A model generated the notes under the pieces. That model did no database searches and was not told where the DNA came from. It worked only from the letters and a program-made list of their open reading frames with translations. The position numbers and the translations under genes are program-made. A DNA stretch of 64,000 nt from Alishewanella agri BL06 (lineage in GTDB: Bacteria > Pseudomonadota > Gammaproteobacteria > Enterobacterales > Alteromonadaceae). Location: the NCBI RefSeq assembly GCF_000272005.1, contig NZ_AKKU01000001.1, positions 186,001-250,000 on the forward strand, read 5' to 3'. Positions 44,563-53,479 of the stretch are shown here, piece after piece; the first letter of the stretch is position 1, and every line of letters begins with the position of its first letter.

Positions 44563-47031
44563 ATGAAAACTTTCCGCAAAGCCTTACTCTCACTGAGTCT
44601 GAGTGCATTGTGCTGGCATAGCACTGCTGTTCAGGCGAAAGCTGAAGTACAAACCTGGAATACCAATACCGTCACTGTCGAGCAGGTATTTACTGCTGAT
44701 CCTGGCATCCGTTTAACGATGGAACAAATTATGGCCGATCCGGACTGGCTTGGCCGGCAACCGGAAACGGCGTTTTGGGCACCGGATAGCAGCGCTGTTT
44801 ACTACCAACGCAAACGTGAAGGCAGTGAATTGCGCGACTGGTTTAGCCGCCCGCTGCAGGCAGAAGGTAATGGCGAACTGGTAAAACTGGCGCATTGGCA
44901 TCAGATGGGTGCGGCGCAGCTGGTTTATAACACCGACCGCAGTAAAGCAGCTTATGTGTTTGAAGGTAATGTCTTTGTGTTGCAAAACGGCGAGTTATTG
45001 CAGCTAACGCGCAGCAATAATAGCCACAGCCGGCCACAGTTTTTACTGGATGGTCGCCTGGTGTATCAGCAAGGCTGGGATTTTATCGCTTATGATTTCG
45101 CGAACGGCAGCCACAGCGAGATTGCCAGCCTGAAAACAGAGGATGCGCCAAAAGCGCCTGCAGTGCCGAAAGGCTACCTGGCACAGGAACAGCACAAACT
45201 GATTGAGTTTGTTGCTCTACAACAGCGTAATCAGAGCGAACGCTATCAGGCAGAGCAGCAATTACGGCAGGAAAATGCCAGCCTGGCTGCTGCGGCTATT
45301 TATGTCGGCAAAGGCCGGCAAATTGTTGATGCCAGTTTATCACCGGCCGGTACTCACCTGGTTCTGGCAACCCGCAAACAAAGCAGCCGTAATGAAAAAG
45401 ATATAATGCCGAATTACATCTCGGCGAGCGGCGATATTCTGGCGCAGCCGGTACGGCCAAGGGTGAATGATTTTAAACCCGAGCCACAGAAACTGATTCT
45501 GGTCGATTTGCGCGATGGCAGTCAGCATGAGCTTAGCTATACCAGCCTACCGGGTTACAATGAAGACGTGCTGGCTGATGTCAAAGCTGAAAATGCTAAA
45601 GCACGTGGTGAAACCTATAAAACCGCCAAAGTAATCCGCGATATCGGCCTAATGACCGACTGGTACTGGAGTCAGAGTGCGCTGCGCTGGCATCCGAACG
45701 GCCAGCAGCTGGCGGTCATGTTAAAGGCTTTTGATAACAAAGATCGCTGGATCGCGACTGTTGATCTGGCAGGCAAAAAGTTACAACCGCAGCACCGCTT
45801 ACATGACAAAGCCTGGGTAAATTATGCCTTTAATGACTTCGGCTGGCTCAACAACAGCGAAACACTGTATTTCTTGTCGGAAGAGAGTGGCTATTCACAC
45901 CTTTATACTAAGGGTTTGACAGATCGCAATGCGAAAAAGCTGACGGCTGGTACTTTTGAAGTTAGCAATCCGGTATTAACCCATAACGACCAATACCTGT
46001 ACTACACCGCCAACGTCAGTCATCCGGGGATCTACAATGTTTACCGGTTAGCGCTGGCGTCTGGTAAAACGGAACAACTGACTAACTTACTGGGTAGTAC
46101 TGAGTTTACCTTATCTCCGGATGAGCAAAAGCTGTTGCTGCGCCATTCGACTAACTTACTGCCGCCAGAGCTTTACGTCGCCGACGCGCGGCCGGGCGCA
46201 GCGCTGAAACAACTCACCAATACTGTATCAGAGGAATTCCGTAAGCTGCCGCTGGTAGCGCCTCAGGTGGTGGCGGTACCGTCCAGCCATGGTCAGCATC
46301 CGGTATTCAGCAAGGTTTATTTGCCGGCAGATTATCAGCAGGGTGAGCCACGTCGTGCTGTGATCTTTAACCATGGTGCCGGTTATCTGCAAAACAGTGA
46401 TCTGGGTTGGTCAGGCTATTTCCGCGAGTTCTTTTTCCATAACCTGTTGGTGCAACAGGGCTATGTGGTGATGGATATGGATTTCAGGGCATCAAAAGGT
46501 TATGGTCGTGACTGGCGTACGGCGATTTACCGGCAGATGGGCACACCGGAAATTCAGGATCTGGTCGATGGGGTTGAATGGCTGGTGAAAAATGCCAATG
46601 TTGATCGCAAGCGCATTGGCACTTATGGCGGCTCCTACGGTGGTTTTATGACCTTTATGGCGCTGTTTAAAGAACCAGAGCTATTCCAGGCCGGTGCCGC
46701 GCTGCGTCCGGTGAGTGACTGGGCCTATTATAACCACCCGTACACGTCGAACATTCTGAACACACCGGATATTGATCCTATTGCTTATGAACGCAGCTCA
46801 CCGATCTACTTCACCCAGGGCTTAAAAAAACCTTTGTTAATCAATGCACCAATGGTTGATGACAACGTGTTCTTCCAGGATGTGGTGCGGTTAGTGCAAC
46901 GTTTAATTGAGCAGGAAATTATCCACTTCGAAACGGCGATCTATCCGGTTGAACCACACGGTTTCCGGCAACCAAGCAGTTGGTTAGACGAATATCGCCG
47001 TATCCACAAACTGTTCGAACAAAACCTTTAA
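44563..47031 (+). CDS. S9 family serine peptidase (DPP IV-like), exported
   Basis: An 822-residue protein with a signal peptide (FRKALLSLSLSALCWHSTAVQAKA), a beta-propeller of about 500 residues and a C-terminal alpha/beta-hydrolase domain. Catalytic Ser is in TYGGSYGGFMTFMAL, Asp in MVDDNVFFQDVV and His in PVEPHGFRQPSSW, in the expected order. The ATG at 44563 begins the signal peptide; an ATG 9 bp upstream (44554) is equally possible, and longer starts would spoil the signal. It probably removes dipeptides from peptides in the periplasm. A FNHGAGYLQNS oxyanion segment is also seen. Confidence 0.92.
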   Translation: MKTFRKALLSLSLSALCWHSTAVQAKAEVQTWNTNTVTVEQVFTADPGIRLTMEQIMADPDWLGRQPETAFWAPDSSAVYYQRKREGSELRDWFSRPLQAEGNGELVKLAHWHQMGAAQLVYNTDRSKAAYVFEGNVFVLQNGELLQLTRSNNSHSRPQFLLDGRLVYQQGWDFIAYDFANGSHSEIASLKTEDAPKAPAVPKGYLAQEQHKLIEFVALQQRNQSERYQAEQQLRQENASLAAAAIYVGKGRQIVDASLSPAGTHLVLATRKQSSRNEKDIMPNYISASGDILAQPVRPRVNDFKPEPQKLILVDLRDGSQHELSYTSLPGYNEDVLADVKAENAKARGETYKTAKVIRDIGLMTDWYWSQSALRWHPNGQQLAVMLKAFDNKDRWIATVDLAGKKLQPQHRLHDKAWVNYAFNDFGWLNNSETLYFLSEESGYSHLYTKGLTDRNAKKLTAGTFEVSNPVLTHNDQYLYYTANVSHPGIYNVYRLALASGKTEQLTNLLGSTEFTLSPDEQKLLLRHSTNLLPPELYVADARPGAALKQLTNTVSEEFRKLPLVAPQVVAVPSSHGQHPVFSKVYLPADYQQGEPRRAVIFNHGAGYLQNSDLGWSGYFREFFFHNLLVQQGYVVMDMDFRASKGYGRDWRTAIYRQMGTPEIQDLVDGVEWLVKNANVDRKRIGTYGGSYGGFMTFMALFKEPELFQAGAALRPVSDWAYYNHPYTSNILNTPDIDPIAYERSSPIYFTQGLKKPLLINAPMVDDNVFFQDVVRLVQRLIEQEIIHFETAIYPVEPHGFRQPSSWLDEYRRIHKLFEQNL

Positions 47032-47053
47032 TCTCTACAACAGTTATCCACAG

Positions 47054-47100
47054 CACTCCGGTACCGGCCAGACCTCAGAGGTCATACCGGTACCGGAGTG
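47054..47100. repeat. CCGGTACCGG palindrome, copy 1
   Basis: Perfect 14-bp arms CACTCCGGTACCGG (47054-47067) and CCGGTACCGGAGTG (47087-47100). The 19-bp loop contains a further perfect hairpin GACCTC-A-GAGGTC (47071-47083). It lies between the S9 peptidase stop and the end of a convergent pseudouridine synthase and overlaps that gene's last codons. It is related to 60612-60668. Confidence 0.85.
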
Positions 47101-47780
47101 CGGTCTGACCAGTTGCCGTCGGCGCTGACAAAATCGGTGTCGGCGGTAAAGCAGAGTGGTTGTTTACTGTAGGGCTGCAACAGCTGCAGCTCTGCTGCAT
47201 GCAACAATAAGCGCGGTGCCGCAGCCGCTTGCGCCGGCGAGGCATAAAAATTATCCCCCAAAATCGGATGCCCGAGGGCTGCTAAATGTACCCGTAGTTG
47301 GTGCGATCTGCCCGTTACCGGTCTGAGTTCAACTAAGCTAGTGTTATTGCGAATCGCCAGCACCTGATAAAAGGTTTGCGCGGGTTTACCTGCGGCATCA
47401 ACTTTTTGCCGGGGCGGCTGCAGCGGATCAGCACTAAGTGCCAGGCTAATCTCTCCATTTGGTGATGTTATCTCACCGGCAACGACCGCCAGATAGCGCT
47501 TTTTCACCAGACGCTCGGCAAACTGGCGCTTTAACTCGCGTTCAGCATTGCGCCGCAAGGCAAAAACAACCACCCCCGAGGTGCCAAGATCAAGCCGGTG
47601 TACCAGTAGGGCGGTTGGGTAGATGGCCTGCACCCGGCTTAACAGGGAGTCCGCCAGCTGGTCAGCCCGTCCGGGGTTAGTCAGCAAACCACTGGGTTTA
47701 TTAACCACCAGTAAGTCTTTATCCTGAAACAGGATCTGTAACGGACTACTCGGTGGCTGATAGAATGAAAATTCAGACAT
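47082..47780 (-). CDS. RluA-family pseudouridine synthase, paralog
   Basis: A 232-residue protein. LQILFQDKDLLVVNKPSGLLTNPGR, the catalytic-Asp motif LVHRLDLGTSGVV, and PVTGRSHQLRVHLAALGHPILGDNFYA place it in the RluA family. ATG 47780 was chosen over 47801 because a GAG lies 8 bp upstream and homologues start close to it. The last residues (TPVPV) and stop codon come from the palindrome at 47054-47100. It faces another RluA-type gene, rluA, across 93 bp. Its target RNA is unknown. Confidence 0.9.
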   Translation of the reverse strand: MSEFSFYQPPSSPLQILFQDKDLLVVNKPSGLLTNPGRADQLADSLLSRVQAIYPTALLVHRLDLGTSGVVVFALRRNAERELKRQFAERLVKKRYLAVVAGEITSPNGEISLALSADPLQPPRQKVDAAGKPAQTFYQVLAIRNNTSLVELRPVTGRSHQLRVHLAALGHPILGDNFYASPAQAAAAPRLLLHAAELQLLQPYSKQPLCFTADTDFVSADGNWSDRTPVPV

Positions 47781-47873
47781 AACAAAGCTCAACTGCGGCA
47801 TTTAGCGGCAGCTTAATGGTTTTGGCGCTACCTGCAAGGCCTTTTTACGGCATAATAGCGCCAACAGAGAACA

Positions 47874-48560
47874 ATGAGACCCAGTATGAGTGCCGAGTTA
47901 GAACAATTAGCGGTATTAGCGGCCAGTCCGGAAGCCTATGAAATTCTGTATCAGGACGATGTGTTGCTGGTGGTAAATAAACCCTGCCAGCTGTTGACGG
48001 TACCTGGCCGGCATCCGGACAATCGGGATTGTCTGATTAGCCGGGTGCAGCGCGAGTTTCCGGGGGCTCAGGTGGTGCATCGGCTGGATTATGATACCTC
48101 GGGCATCATTTTATTACCGCTGACAAAACGGGCACTGTCAGAGCTGAGTAAGCAATTTCAGGCGCGCACTATCCGTAAGTTTTATCAAGCCCGGGTTGGC
48201 GGGCAGCTGGCAAACGGGCAAGGCGAGATCAACCTGCCGATTGCCGCGGATCGACAACGACGGCCACTGTATAAGATATGTCAGCACAGCGGTAAACCTT
48301 CGTTAACCCGCTATCGCGTACTGTCATACCGGGCGGCAGATAACAGTTCATTGCTTGAGTTAGAGCCGGTAACTGGCCGTTCACATCAGCTCAGACTGCA
48401 TCTGGCGGCGATTGGCCACCCGATCATCGGTGATCCCTTTTACGCACCGCCAGCGTTGGCCGAAGCGGCACCACGCTTACTATTGCACGCCGCCCAGCTG
48501 AGTTGTCAGCATCCGCTGACCGCAAAAGCACTAACCTTTAATGCCCCGGCCCTGTTCTAG
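47874..48560 (+). CDS. rluA: Dual-specificity pseudouridine synthase RluA
   Basis: A 228-residue synthase: YEILYQDDVLLVVNKPCQLLTVPGR, catalytic motif VVHRLDYDTSGIILLPLTKRAL, KICQHSGKPSLTRYRVL and EPVTGRSHQLRLHLAAIGHPIIGDPFYAP. The length and these segments resemble E. coli RluA (219), which modifies U746 in 23S rRNA and U32 in tRNAs. ATG 47874 has AGAGA 6 bp upstream; an ATG at 47886 is an alternative. Its end overlaps the convergent PAS gene by 30 bp. Confidence 0.88.
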   Translation: MRPSMSAELEQLAVLAASPEAYEILYQDDVLLVVNKPCQLLTVPGRHPDNRDCLISRVQREFPGAQVVHRLDYDTSGIILLPLTKRALSELSKQFQARTIRKFYQARVGGQLANGQGEINLPIAADRQRRPLYKICQHSGKPSLTRYRVLSYRAADNSSLLELEPVTGRSHQLRLHLAAIGHPIIGDPFYAPPALAEAAPRLLLHAAQLSCQHPLTAKALTFNAPALF

Positions 48561-49994
48561 CTGCAACAACACATTGATCCCGCTGGCACTTGGGTAAAGC
48601 CGCACGGTAGCGGGGTGCTCCTGATCAGGCAAGGTCAGGCTAAGGGTCTCGGTGCTTTGTTTGGCATAGCAACGCTGAATTGCTGTTGTTAAAGCGCTGT
48701 AGTCCTTACCTGGCCGGTACAATACCTCGGTAATAGACTTACCCAGCGCCGGGATTTTAGGATCGGTTAACAATTCCAGCGCTTTCTGGTTTATAAAAGT
48801 AAACGTCAGCTGGGTATCCAGCGCAAAGAAGGCATCGGTGGTCTCGTTTAGTGTTTGATATAAGGATAAGCGCAGATTATCGGTGTTTTGCCATAACGCC
48901 TTCTGTTGACTGATATCCATCGCCGAACCAAACCAATACATTACGTCGCCCTGCTCATTAAATATCGGTAAGGCTGAGGTTAAATGCCAGACATAGCTAC
49001 CGTCAGCACTTAAAATCCGAAACTCAATATTGTAAGGTACTTTTGCGCTGACACAGTGTTGCCAGTGGCTGAGTACAGGAGCCTGCTCATCCGGATGCAG
49101 TAACTGCAGCCAGTCGGCAACGATACTGGCGGCATCCTGGCCACTGAAACTGGCAAAGGTTTCTGAGACATAATCGATTCTGCCGTCTGCGGTGGCGGTC
49201 CATACTTTCACCGGTAAACTGTCAGCCAGCTGCTGAAAACGTCGTTGCTGGATTTGTAAGCGCCGGGCTTCATCATAGTGTTGCTGGATATCTTGTAAAA
49301 TACCCCGCAATACCCCCGGGCTGGCCGGATCGGCATAGGCGGTAAGTTTCACCCATACTGGCTGGGAGCTTTCTTGATGCAGCCTAAGTTCCAAACTCAG
49401 CGGATTGCTGGCTTCCAGCGTTTGCTCCAGCTGTAATTTAAGCTCTGGCCCGGCTTGTTGTTCAAAGCAACAAGCAAATTGCTCCAGCGTTAATTGCCGT
49501 ACGTTAAGGCCGAGCAAGCGAGCGCTACTTTCATCCAGTTGCACCATCTTCAGATGATCATCCAACCACCAATGGCTGATGCCGGCTACCTGATTAGCCA
49601 GTTGCAAATCGAGCCGGGTTTGACTGGCCAGCACATGCTGGTCATGTTGGCTTTGGCGTAATGTGATAGCCTGGTCGCCAAACCACCACATTAAGACAAT
49701 GGCTAAGCATGAGATACTGCGGTTTGCCAACACGTAAAACAAGGAAAAGTCTGCCGGGGCAGCCGGCGCGATAAAGAATCCCAGCCAAATGGCGATCAGT
49801 GAGACACTGGCGGTCAGAGTAAGCAGTTTACGCCGGTAACTTAGTCCAGCCAGCGCGACCAGCGGGGTGTAGAGTACACCATGGGCAAAACCCAGCTGGG
49901 TCAGACTATCAGCCAGTAAGATGGCACACAGCGCCAATAGCAGAAAGCCAGCGGCCAGATTATGATTTTGCATTAAGCGGATAAGTTTCGGCAT
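48531..49994 (-). CDS. Membrane PAS-repeat protein without output domain
   Basis: A 487-residue protein. Four or so hydrophobic segments at 10-110 form an MASE-like membrane region (AAGFLLLALCAILLADSL; VLYTPLVALAGLSY; LLTLTASVSLIAIWLGFFIA; LANRSISCLAIVLMWWF). Three PAS folds follow (about 125-240, 250-365 and 375-485); the middle one is best, with the RILSADGSYVWHLTSALPIFNEQGDVMYWFGSAMDIS PAC ending. No kinase, GGDEF, EAL or HTH follows: the chain ends right after the third PAS. ATG 49994 was chosen because AAAGGA is 6 bp upstream. It may pass its signal by protein contact, or be a shortened sensor. Confidence 0.85.
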   Translation of the reverse strand: MPKLIRLMQNHNLAAGFLLLALCAILLADSLTQLGFAHGVLYTPLVALAGLSYRRKLLTLTASVSLIAIWLGFFIAPAAPADFSLFYVLANRSISCLAIVLMWWFGDQAITLRQSQHDQHVLASQTRLDLQLANQVAGISHWWLDDHLKMVQLDESSARLLGLNVRQLTLEQFACCFEQQAGPELKLQLEQTLEASNPLSLELRLHQESSQPVWVKLTAYADPASPGVLRGILQDIQQHYDEARRLQIQQRRFQQLADSLPVKVWTATADGRIDYVSETFASFSGQDAASIVADWLQLLHPDEQAPVLSHWQHCVSAKVPYNIEFRILSADGSYVWHLTSALPIFNEQGDVMYWFGSAMDISQQKALWQNTDNLRLSLYQTLNETTDAFFALDTQLTFTFINQKALELLTDPKIPALGKSITEVLYRPGKDYSALTTAIQRCYAKQSTETLSLTLPDQEHPATVRLYPSASGINVLLQLEQGRGIKG

Positions 49995-50235
49995 TAGCAT
50001 CCTTTGATGGCTCCCGTAGCCGCTGTGTTAAATAGTCATACGCACAAAAAACACGGTCAGACGGTTGGCGGGAGAAATTTTCCGTTTAGCTAAAGCGTGC
50101 TACATTGCAACTGCCACTTAAGTTATAGCAGAGCCGCTTTGAAGTACAATAGCTTTGCTATTTATCTGTTATTTAATGTTAATTTCAGGTTTTGTTGCGA
50201 CATAAAACCGATCTCAGCCCGCCCGGAGTGAAAGC

Positions 50236-51246
50236 ATGAATAAAACCGTGTCTGTGAGTTGCGCATTGCTTTGGTTAGCGCTAAGCGCTGGTGTGACTGC
50301 CGCCAGCTGGCAACGTCTGACGCCGATGCCGCTACCGGTACAGGAAATCTATCCGGTATTGCATCAGCAGGAGCTGGTGGTCGCCGGCGGTTTAAGCAGC
50401 GAGTTATCTGGCGAGCAACCACCGGTTACCGCACGAGTCCAGCGGTTTTTGCCGGCATCCCAGCAATGGCAGGATGGTGTGGCCTTGCCGGAGCCGCGGC
50501 ATCATGGTTATTTGGTCTCAGTTGCGGATACGCTGTATTTGTTTGGCGGTTTTGTGATTTCGGAACAAGGCTGGTGGACCAATAGCCGGGATGTATTGCG
50601 TTTCGATGCGGCAAGCAATAGCTGGCAACGGGTTGCGCAGTTACCTGCTGCGTTAAGTGAAACAGTGGCCACCGTGATTGCCGGCAAAATCCATCTGGCA
50701 TCCGGGCGCACCGTTAACGAACCTGCCAATGGTCAATGGCGTGATAGTTTCGATACCGCTGAGCATTGGGTTTTCGATCCGGTAACACTTAGTTTCACTA
50801 AGGCTGCTGCGGTACCGACTGCCCGTAATAGTGCAGCCGGTGCGATGCTTAACGGTCGTTGGCATCTGGTTGGCGGCCGTACCGTCACGACTGGTAATCT
50901 TGCAGTACATGAAGTCTATGACCCAAAGGATAATAGCTGGAGCACCCTGGCGCCTTTACCCCAAGCTCAGGCAGGTTTGGCTGCAGTAGTGGTGAACAAC
51001 AGTTTGTTAGTCTTTGGCGGTGAGCACTTTGTGGATGGCGGTGGCGTATTTGACCAGGTTTGGCAATATCTGCCATCTGAGGACCGCTGGCAGGCCCTAA
51101 CGGTGTTACCCATAGCCCGGCATGGTCATGGCGTTGTGGTAATAGACGAGCAAATCTATGTGATTGGTGGTGCGGCAGAAGCTGGCTTAAAGGCAACATT
51201 GGGGCAGCTGGATCGGCTGCAGCTGGAGACTAAATCTGCAAATTAA
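50236..51246 (+). CDS. Exported Kelch-repeat beta-propeller protein
   Basis: A 336-residue protein with a signal peptide (VSVSCALLWLALSAGVTA) and six Kelch-type blades: VVAGGLSS, LYLFGGFVIS, IHLASGRTVN, WHLVGGRTVT, LLVFGGEHF and IYVIGGAAE, each followed by the usual Trp-x-x-(L/V)-x-x-(L/M)-P pattern. A Kelch six-blade exported protein can act as a sugar mutarotase (NanM type) or as a binding module; there are no sialic acid genes nearby, so no substrate is assigned. It starts behind CGGAGTGAAAGC and overlaps the convergent coiled-coil gene by 17 bp. Confidence 0.88.
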   Translation: MNKTVSVSCALLWLALSAGVTAASWQRLTPMPLPVQEIYPVLHQQELVVAGGLSSELSGEQPPVTARVQRFLPASQQWQDGVALPEPRHHGYLVSVADTLYLFGGFVISEQGWWTNSRDVLRFDAASNSWQRVAQLPAALSETVATVIAGKIHLASGRTVNEPANGQWRDSFDTAEHWVFDPVTLSFTKAAAVPTARNSAAGAMLNGRWHLVGGRTVTTGNLAVHEVYDPKDNSWSTLAPLPQAQAGLAAVVVNNSLLVFGGEHFVDGGGVFDQVWQYLPSEDRWQALTVLPIARHGHGVVVIDEQIYVIGGAAEAGLKATLGQLDRLQLETKSAN

Positions 51247-51703
51247 TAGCCAAGCCACTAACGGAGCCTGCCGGTTTGGCAATCGCATTAAACAAGGCAC
51301 TGGCGTTAAGATTCTGCGCCCGAGTGCTATCCGCATTAACAATGTTGATGCTATTGCTGGTGCTGGCTGCTTTGGTGTCATCGGCCTTGTTGGCATTGCT
51401 GCGTGACTGTTGCGCAGGCTGCAGCGCTGTATTTAACCGCTCAGTCAGTTGTTGCTGATTGATACTAAGCTGGTCCGCTGCAGCCAGATTTTGTTGTAAC
51501 ACCTTGGCTCGATTGGCAGCTTCCGTGGCTTCTGTATCGAGTTCACGCGCCGTTTGCTGCGCCTGACGCGCTTCACGCCTTTTAGCCGCTGCTTGTTGTT
51601 CCAGCGCTTGCGCTTGTTGCTCAGCTTGCTGCGCCTGACGCTCCGTTTGCTGACGCAACAGCTGATTCACCGGATATTGAGTATTGCTTATAGCGGGTAT
51701 CAT
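51230..51703 (-). CDS. Predicted coiled-coil protein, function unknown
   Basis: A 157-residue protein. Residues about 15-90 are almost purely Gln, Ala, Glu and Arg with a strong heptad pattern (LLRQQTERQAQQAEQQAQ...ARELDTEATEAANRAKVLQQ), so a long coiled coil is expected. The C-terminal part is Ser/Asn/Ala-rich and ends AIAKPAGSVSGLAINLQI. There is no signal peptide or membrane helix. AGGAGT lies 11 bp before the ATG. I do not recognise a family; the N-terminal MIPAISNTQYPV and C-terminal conserved look suggest a lineage-restricted cytoplasmic or surface-appendage protein. Confidence 0.7.
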   Translation of the reverse strand: MIPAISNTQYPVNQLLRQQTERQAQQAEQQAQALEQQAAAKRREARQAQQTARELDTEATEAANRAKVLQQNLAAADQLSINQQQLTERLNTALQPAQQSRSNANKADDTKAASTSNSINIVNADSTRAQNLNASALFNAIAKPAGSVSGLAINLQI

Positions 51704-51991
51704 CGCTGTTTATACTCCTGAACAGGGGTTAAAAAACCACCTGTTGAATATAGTCTGCTGCAGTAAAAAAGCCAAGTTTACATTCGTAGCGCTGCTCAGT
51801 GGTAAGCCGCGTAGATACTGCGCTGTAGCGTCATCTGCTGACCGGTTTTAATATGCTGCCCCTGGCCGTTTTGGCAGTTACCCCCCACGCTGGTTAACCA
51901 GTTAAAGTGAAATAGCTATTCGACTTTAGCCACATTGACCGTACCTGCTGTTGTTCCTAGGATGCGCCCATTGGTTTTTTTGGTGGTTTCT
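51704..51991. other. 288-bp leader between coiled-coil gene and DUF3360 gene
   Basis: The region is open in one plus frame from 51935 but without a ribosome site there. It contains a 12-bp perfect palindrome CTGGTTAACCAG (51890-51901) and a run of six C (51881-51886). Both divergent promoters are expected here. No riboswitch family could be assigned by eye. Confidence 0.5.
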
Positions 51992-53467
51992 ATGTCCGTA
52001 CAGCACAATTCTCCCTATCAACGACAACACCGGCCGCGTCAGCAGTTTTCCGATCGCAAAGCTTATTTAGAACACGAGCTGCAGGCTATGGCCCCCAGAC
52101 GCTGGCGGCCGAATCTGCCATTGCGGGATTACCGCTTTGAGTGGGAAGACTTAGTACCGGCAACTGCCGCGACCATTGGCAAGATTGTGATGGTGGCGGC
52201 AATTGTCGCTGCCTTTGCCGGACCTTTGGGGTTATCGGATGCGTTTGTTATTGAAAACGTGCGCTTCGAAATGCTGATCGCCGCAGTGCTGTTCGTGATA
52301 TTGGTCTCTGGCTTTTTAAATCCGGTTGCCAACCTGGCCGGAACCCATGGCCCGTTGATCCCACTAATCCCGCTCATCGTTGCCGCCGGCGGCCATCCGA
52401 TGGCGCTGGGAATTATGATTGGGGTGCTCGGGTTTCTATTGGGGATCACTAAGGGGGGCTCACTACTGGCTAAGCTTACCAGTAATGGTGTTTGTGGCGG
52501 CTTGTTACTTTATTTAGGATTTATCGGGCTGCAGGCGCAAATCAAGCATTTATTTAGTTGGGCCAATGGATTTGACATGGGCTATCTGGCTTTTGTGATC
52601 ATTCTGGCGGTCATTATACTGTATGCCTATTTGGAACATCTGCAAAAGCGTTGGCTGGCCATCCCGCTGGGAGCCGCACTTGCAGCTTTACTGGCCTGGG
52701 CTTTTGGTGCGCCTTTTGCGTTTCAGACAGAACCCGGCATCCCCAATCTTAACCCGGCGTTTTGGTGGGGTGAGGAGACCGGTTGGCAGCTTGGGTTGCC
52801 GAATGTGCAACATTTCCTGGCCGTTGCTCCTTTTGCGGTACTGGCCGTAGCTATGTGGTCACCGGATTTCCTGGGGCATCGGGTGTTCCAACAGTTAAAT
52901 TATCCAGCAAAATCCGAACGGGTGTTGATGAATATTGACGATACCATGTGTGCTGCGGCGACACGTCAGGTTACCGGAAGTTTGCTCGGCGGTGGCAATA
53001 TCGCCTCATCCTGGGGCACTTATATTATCCCGGCAGCGATAGCCAAAAGACCAATCCCCGCCGGCGCAGTGTTAACCGGGTTATTATGTATTGTCGCCGC
53101 GCTTTGGGGTTATCCGATGGATTTAGCGGTCTGGCCGCCGGTATTAAGTGTGGCATTGATGGTGGGTGTTTTCATTCCCTTATTAGAAGCTGGCATGCAA
53201 ATGACCCGTGAAGGCAAAACCACCCAGTCTGCGGCGATAGTGATCTTTTCATCCGCACTGGTCAATCCGGTATTTGGTTGGTCGCTAACCGTGTTACTGG
53301 ATAACCTCGGTATTATCGGTTGCAAAGAGCGAGGAAAAGATCTGGGACATCTGGGACGTTGGATAGTACCCGGCGTGGTTTTTGTGGTGCTTTGCGCAGT
53401 GATGGCGGCGATCGGAATGTTTCCGGGGATCCCGGCGTTACTCAGCGCTTTTCGAATCGAGCTTTAA
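51992..53467 (+). CDS. DUF3360 family membrane transporter
   Basis: A 491-residue protein with an 80-residue soluble, basic N-terminus (SVQHNSPYQRQHRPRQQF) followed by about 11 membrane helices. Segments such as NPVANLAGTHGPLIPLIPLIVAAGGHPMALGIMIGVLGFLLG, NIDDTMCAAATRQVTGSLLGGGNIASSWGTYIIPAAIA and SALVNPVFGWSLTVLLDNLGIIG resemble the uracil/xanthine permease-SulP (14-helix UraA-like) fold used by DUF3360. ATG 51992 was chosen; GGTGG precedes it by 6 bp. The substrate is unknown. It is not in an operon with any metabolic gene. Confidence 0.8.
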   Translation: MSVQHNSPYQRQHRPRQQFSDRKAYLEHELQAMAPRRWRPNLPLRDYRFEWEDLVPATAATIGKIVMVAAIVAAFAGPLGLSDAFVIENVRFEMLIAAVLFVILVSGFLNPVANLAGTHGPLIPLIPLIVAAGGHPMALGIMIGVLGFLLGITKGGSLLAKLTSNGVCGGLLLYLGFIGLQAQIKHLFSWANGFDMGYLAFVIILAVIILYAYLEHLQKRWLAIPLGAALAALLAWAFGAPFAFQTEPGIPNLNPAFWWGEETGWQLGLPNVQHFLAVAPFAVLAVAMWSPDFLGHRVFQQLNYPAKSERVLMNIDDTMCAAATRQVTGSLLGGGNIASSWGTYIIPAAIAKRPIPAGAVLTGLLCIVAALWGYPMDLAVWPPVLSVALMVGVFIPLLEAGMQMTREGKTTQSAAIVIFSSALVNPVFGWSLTVLLDNLGIIGCKERGKDLGHLGRWIVPGVVFVVLCAVMAAIGMFPGIPALLSAFRIEL

Positions 53468-53479
53468 CACGTCAGGTGC

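Noticed and set aside
51704-51991. Riboswitch before the DUF3360 gene
   Set aside because: A leader of suitable length exists, but no known aptamer core could be matched by eye; a covariance-model search would be needed.
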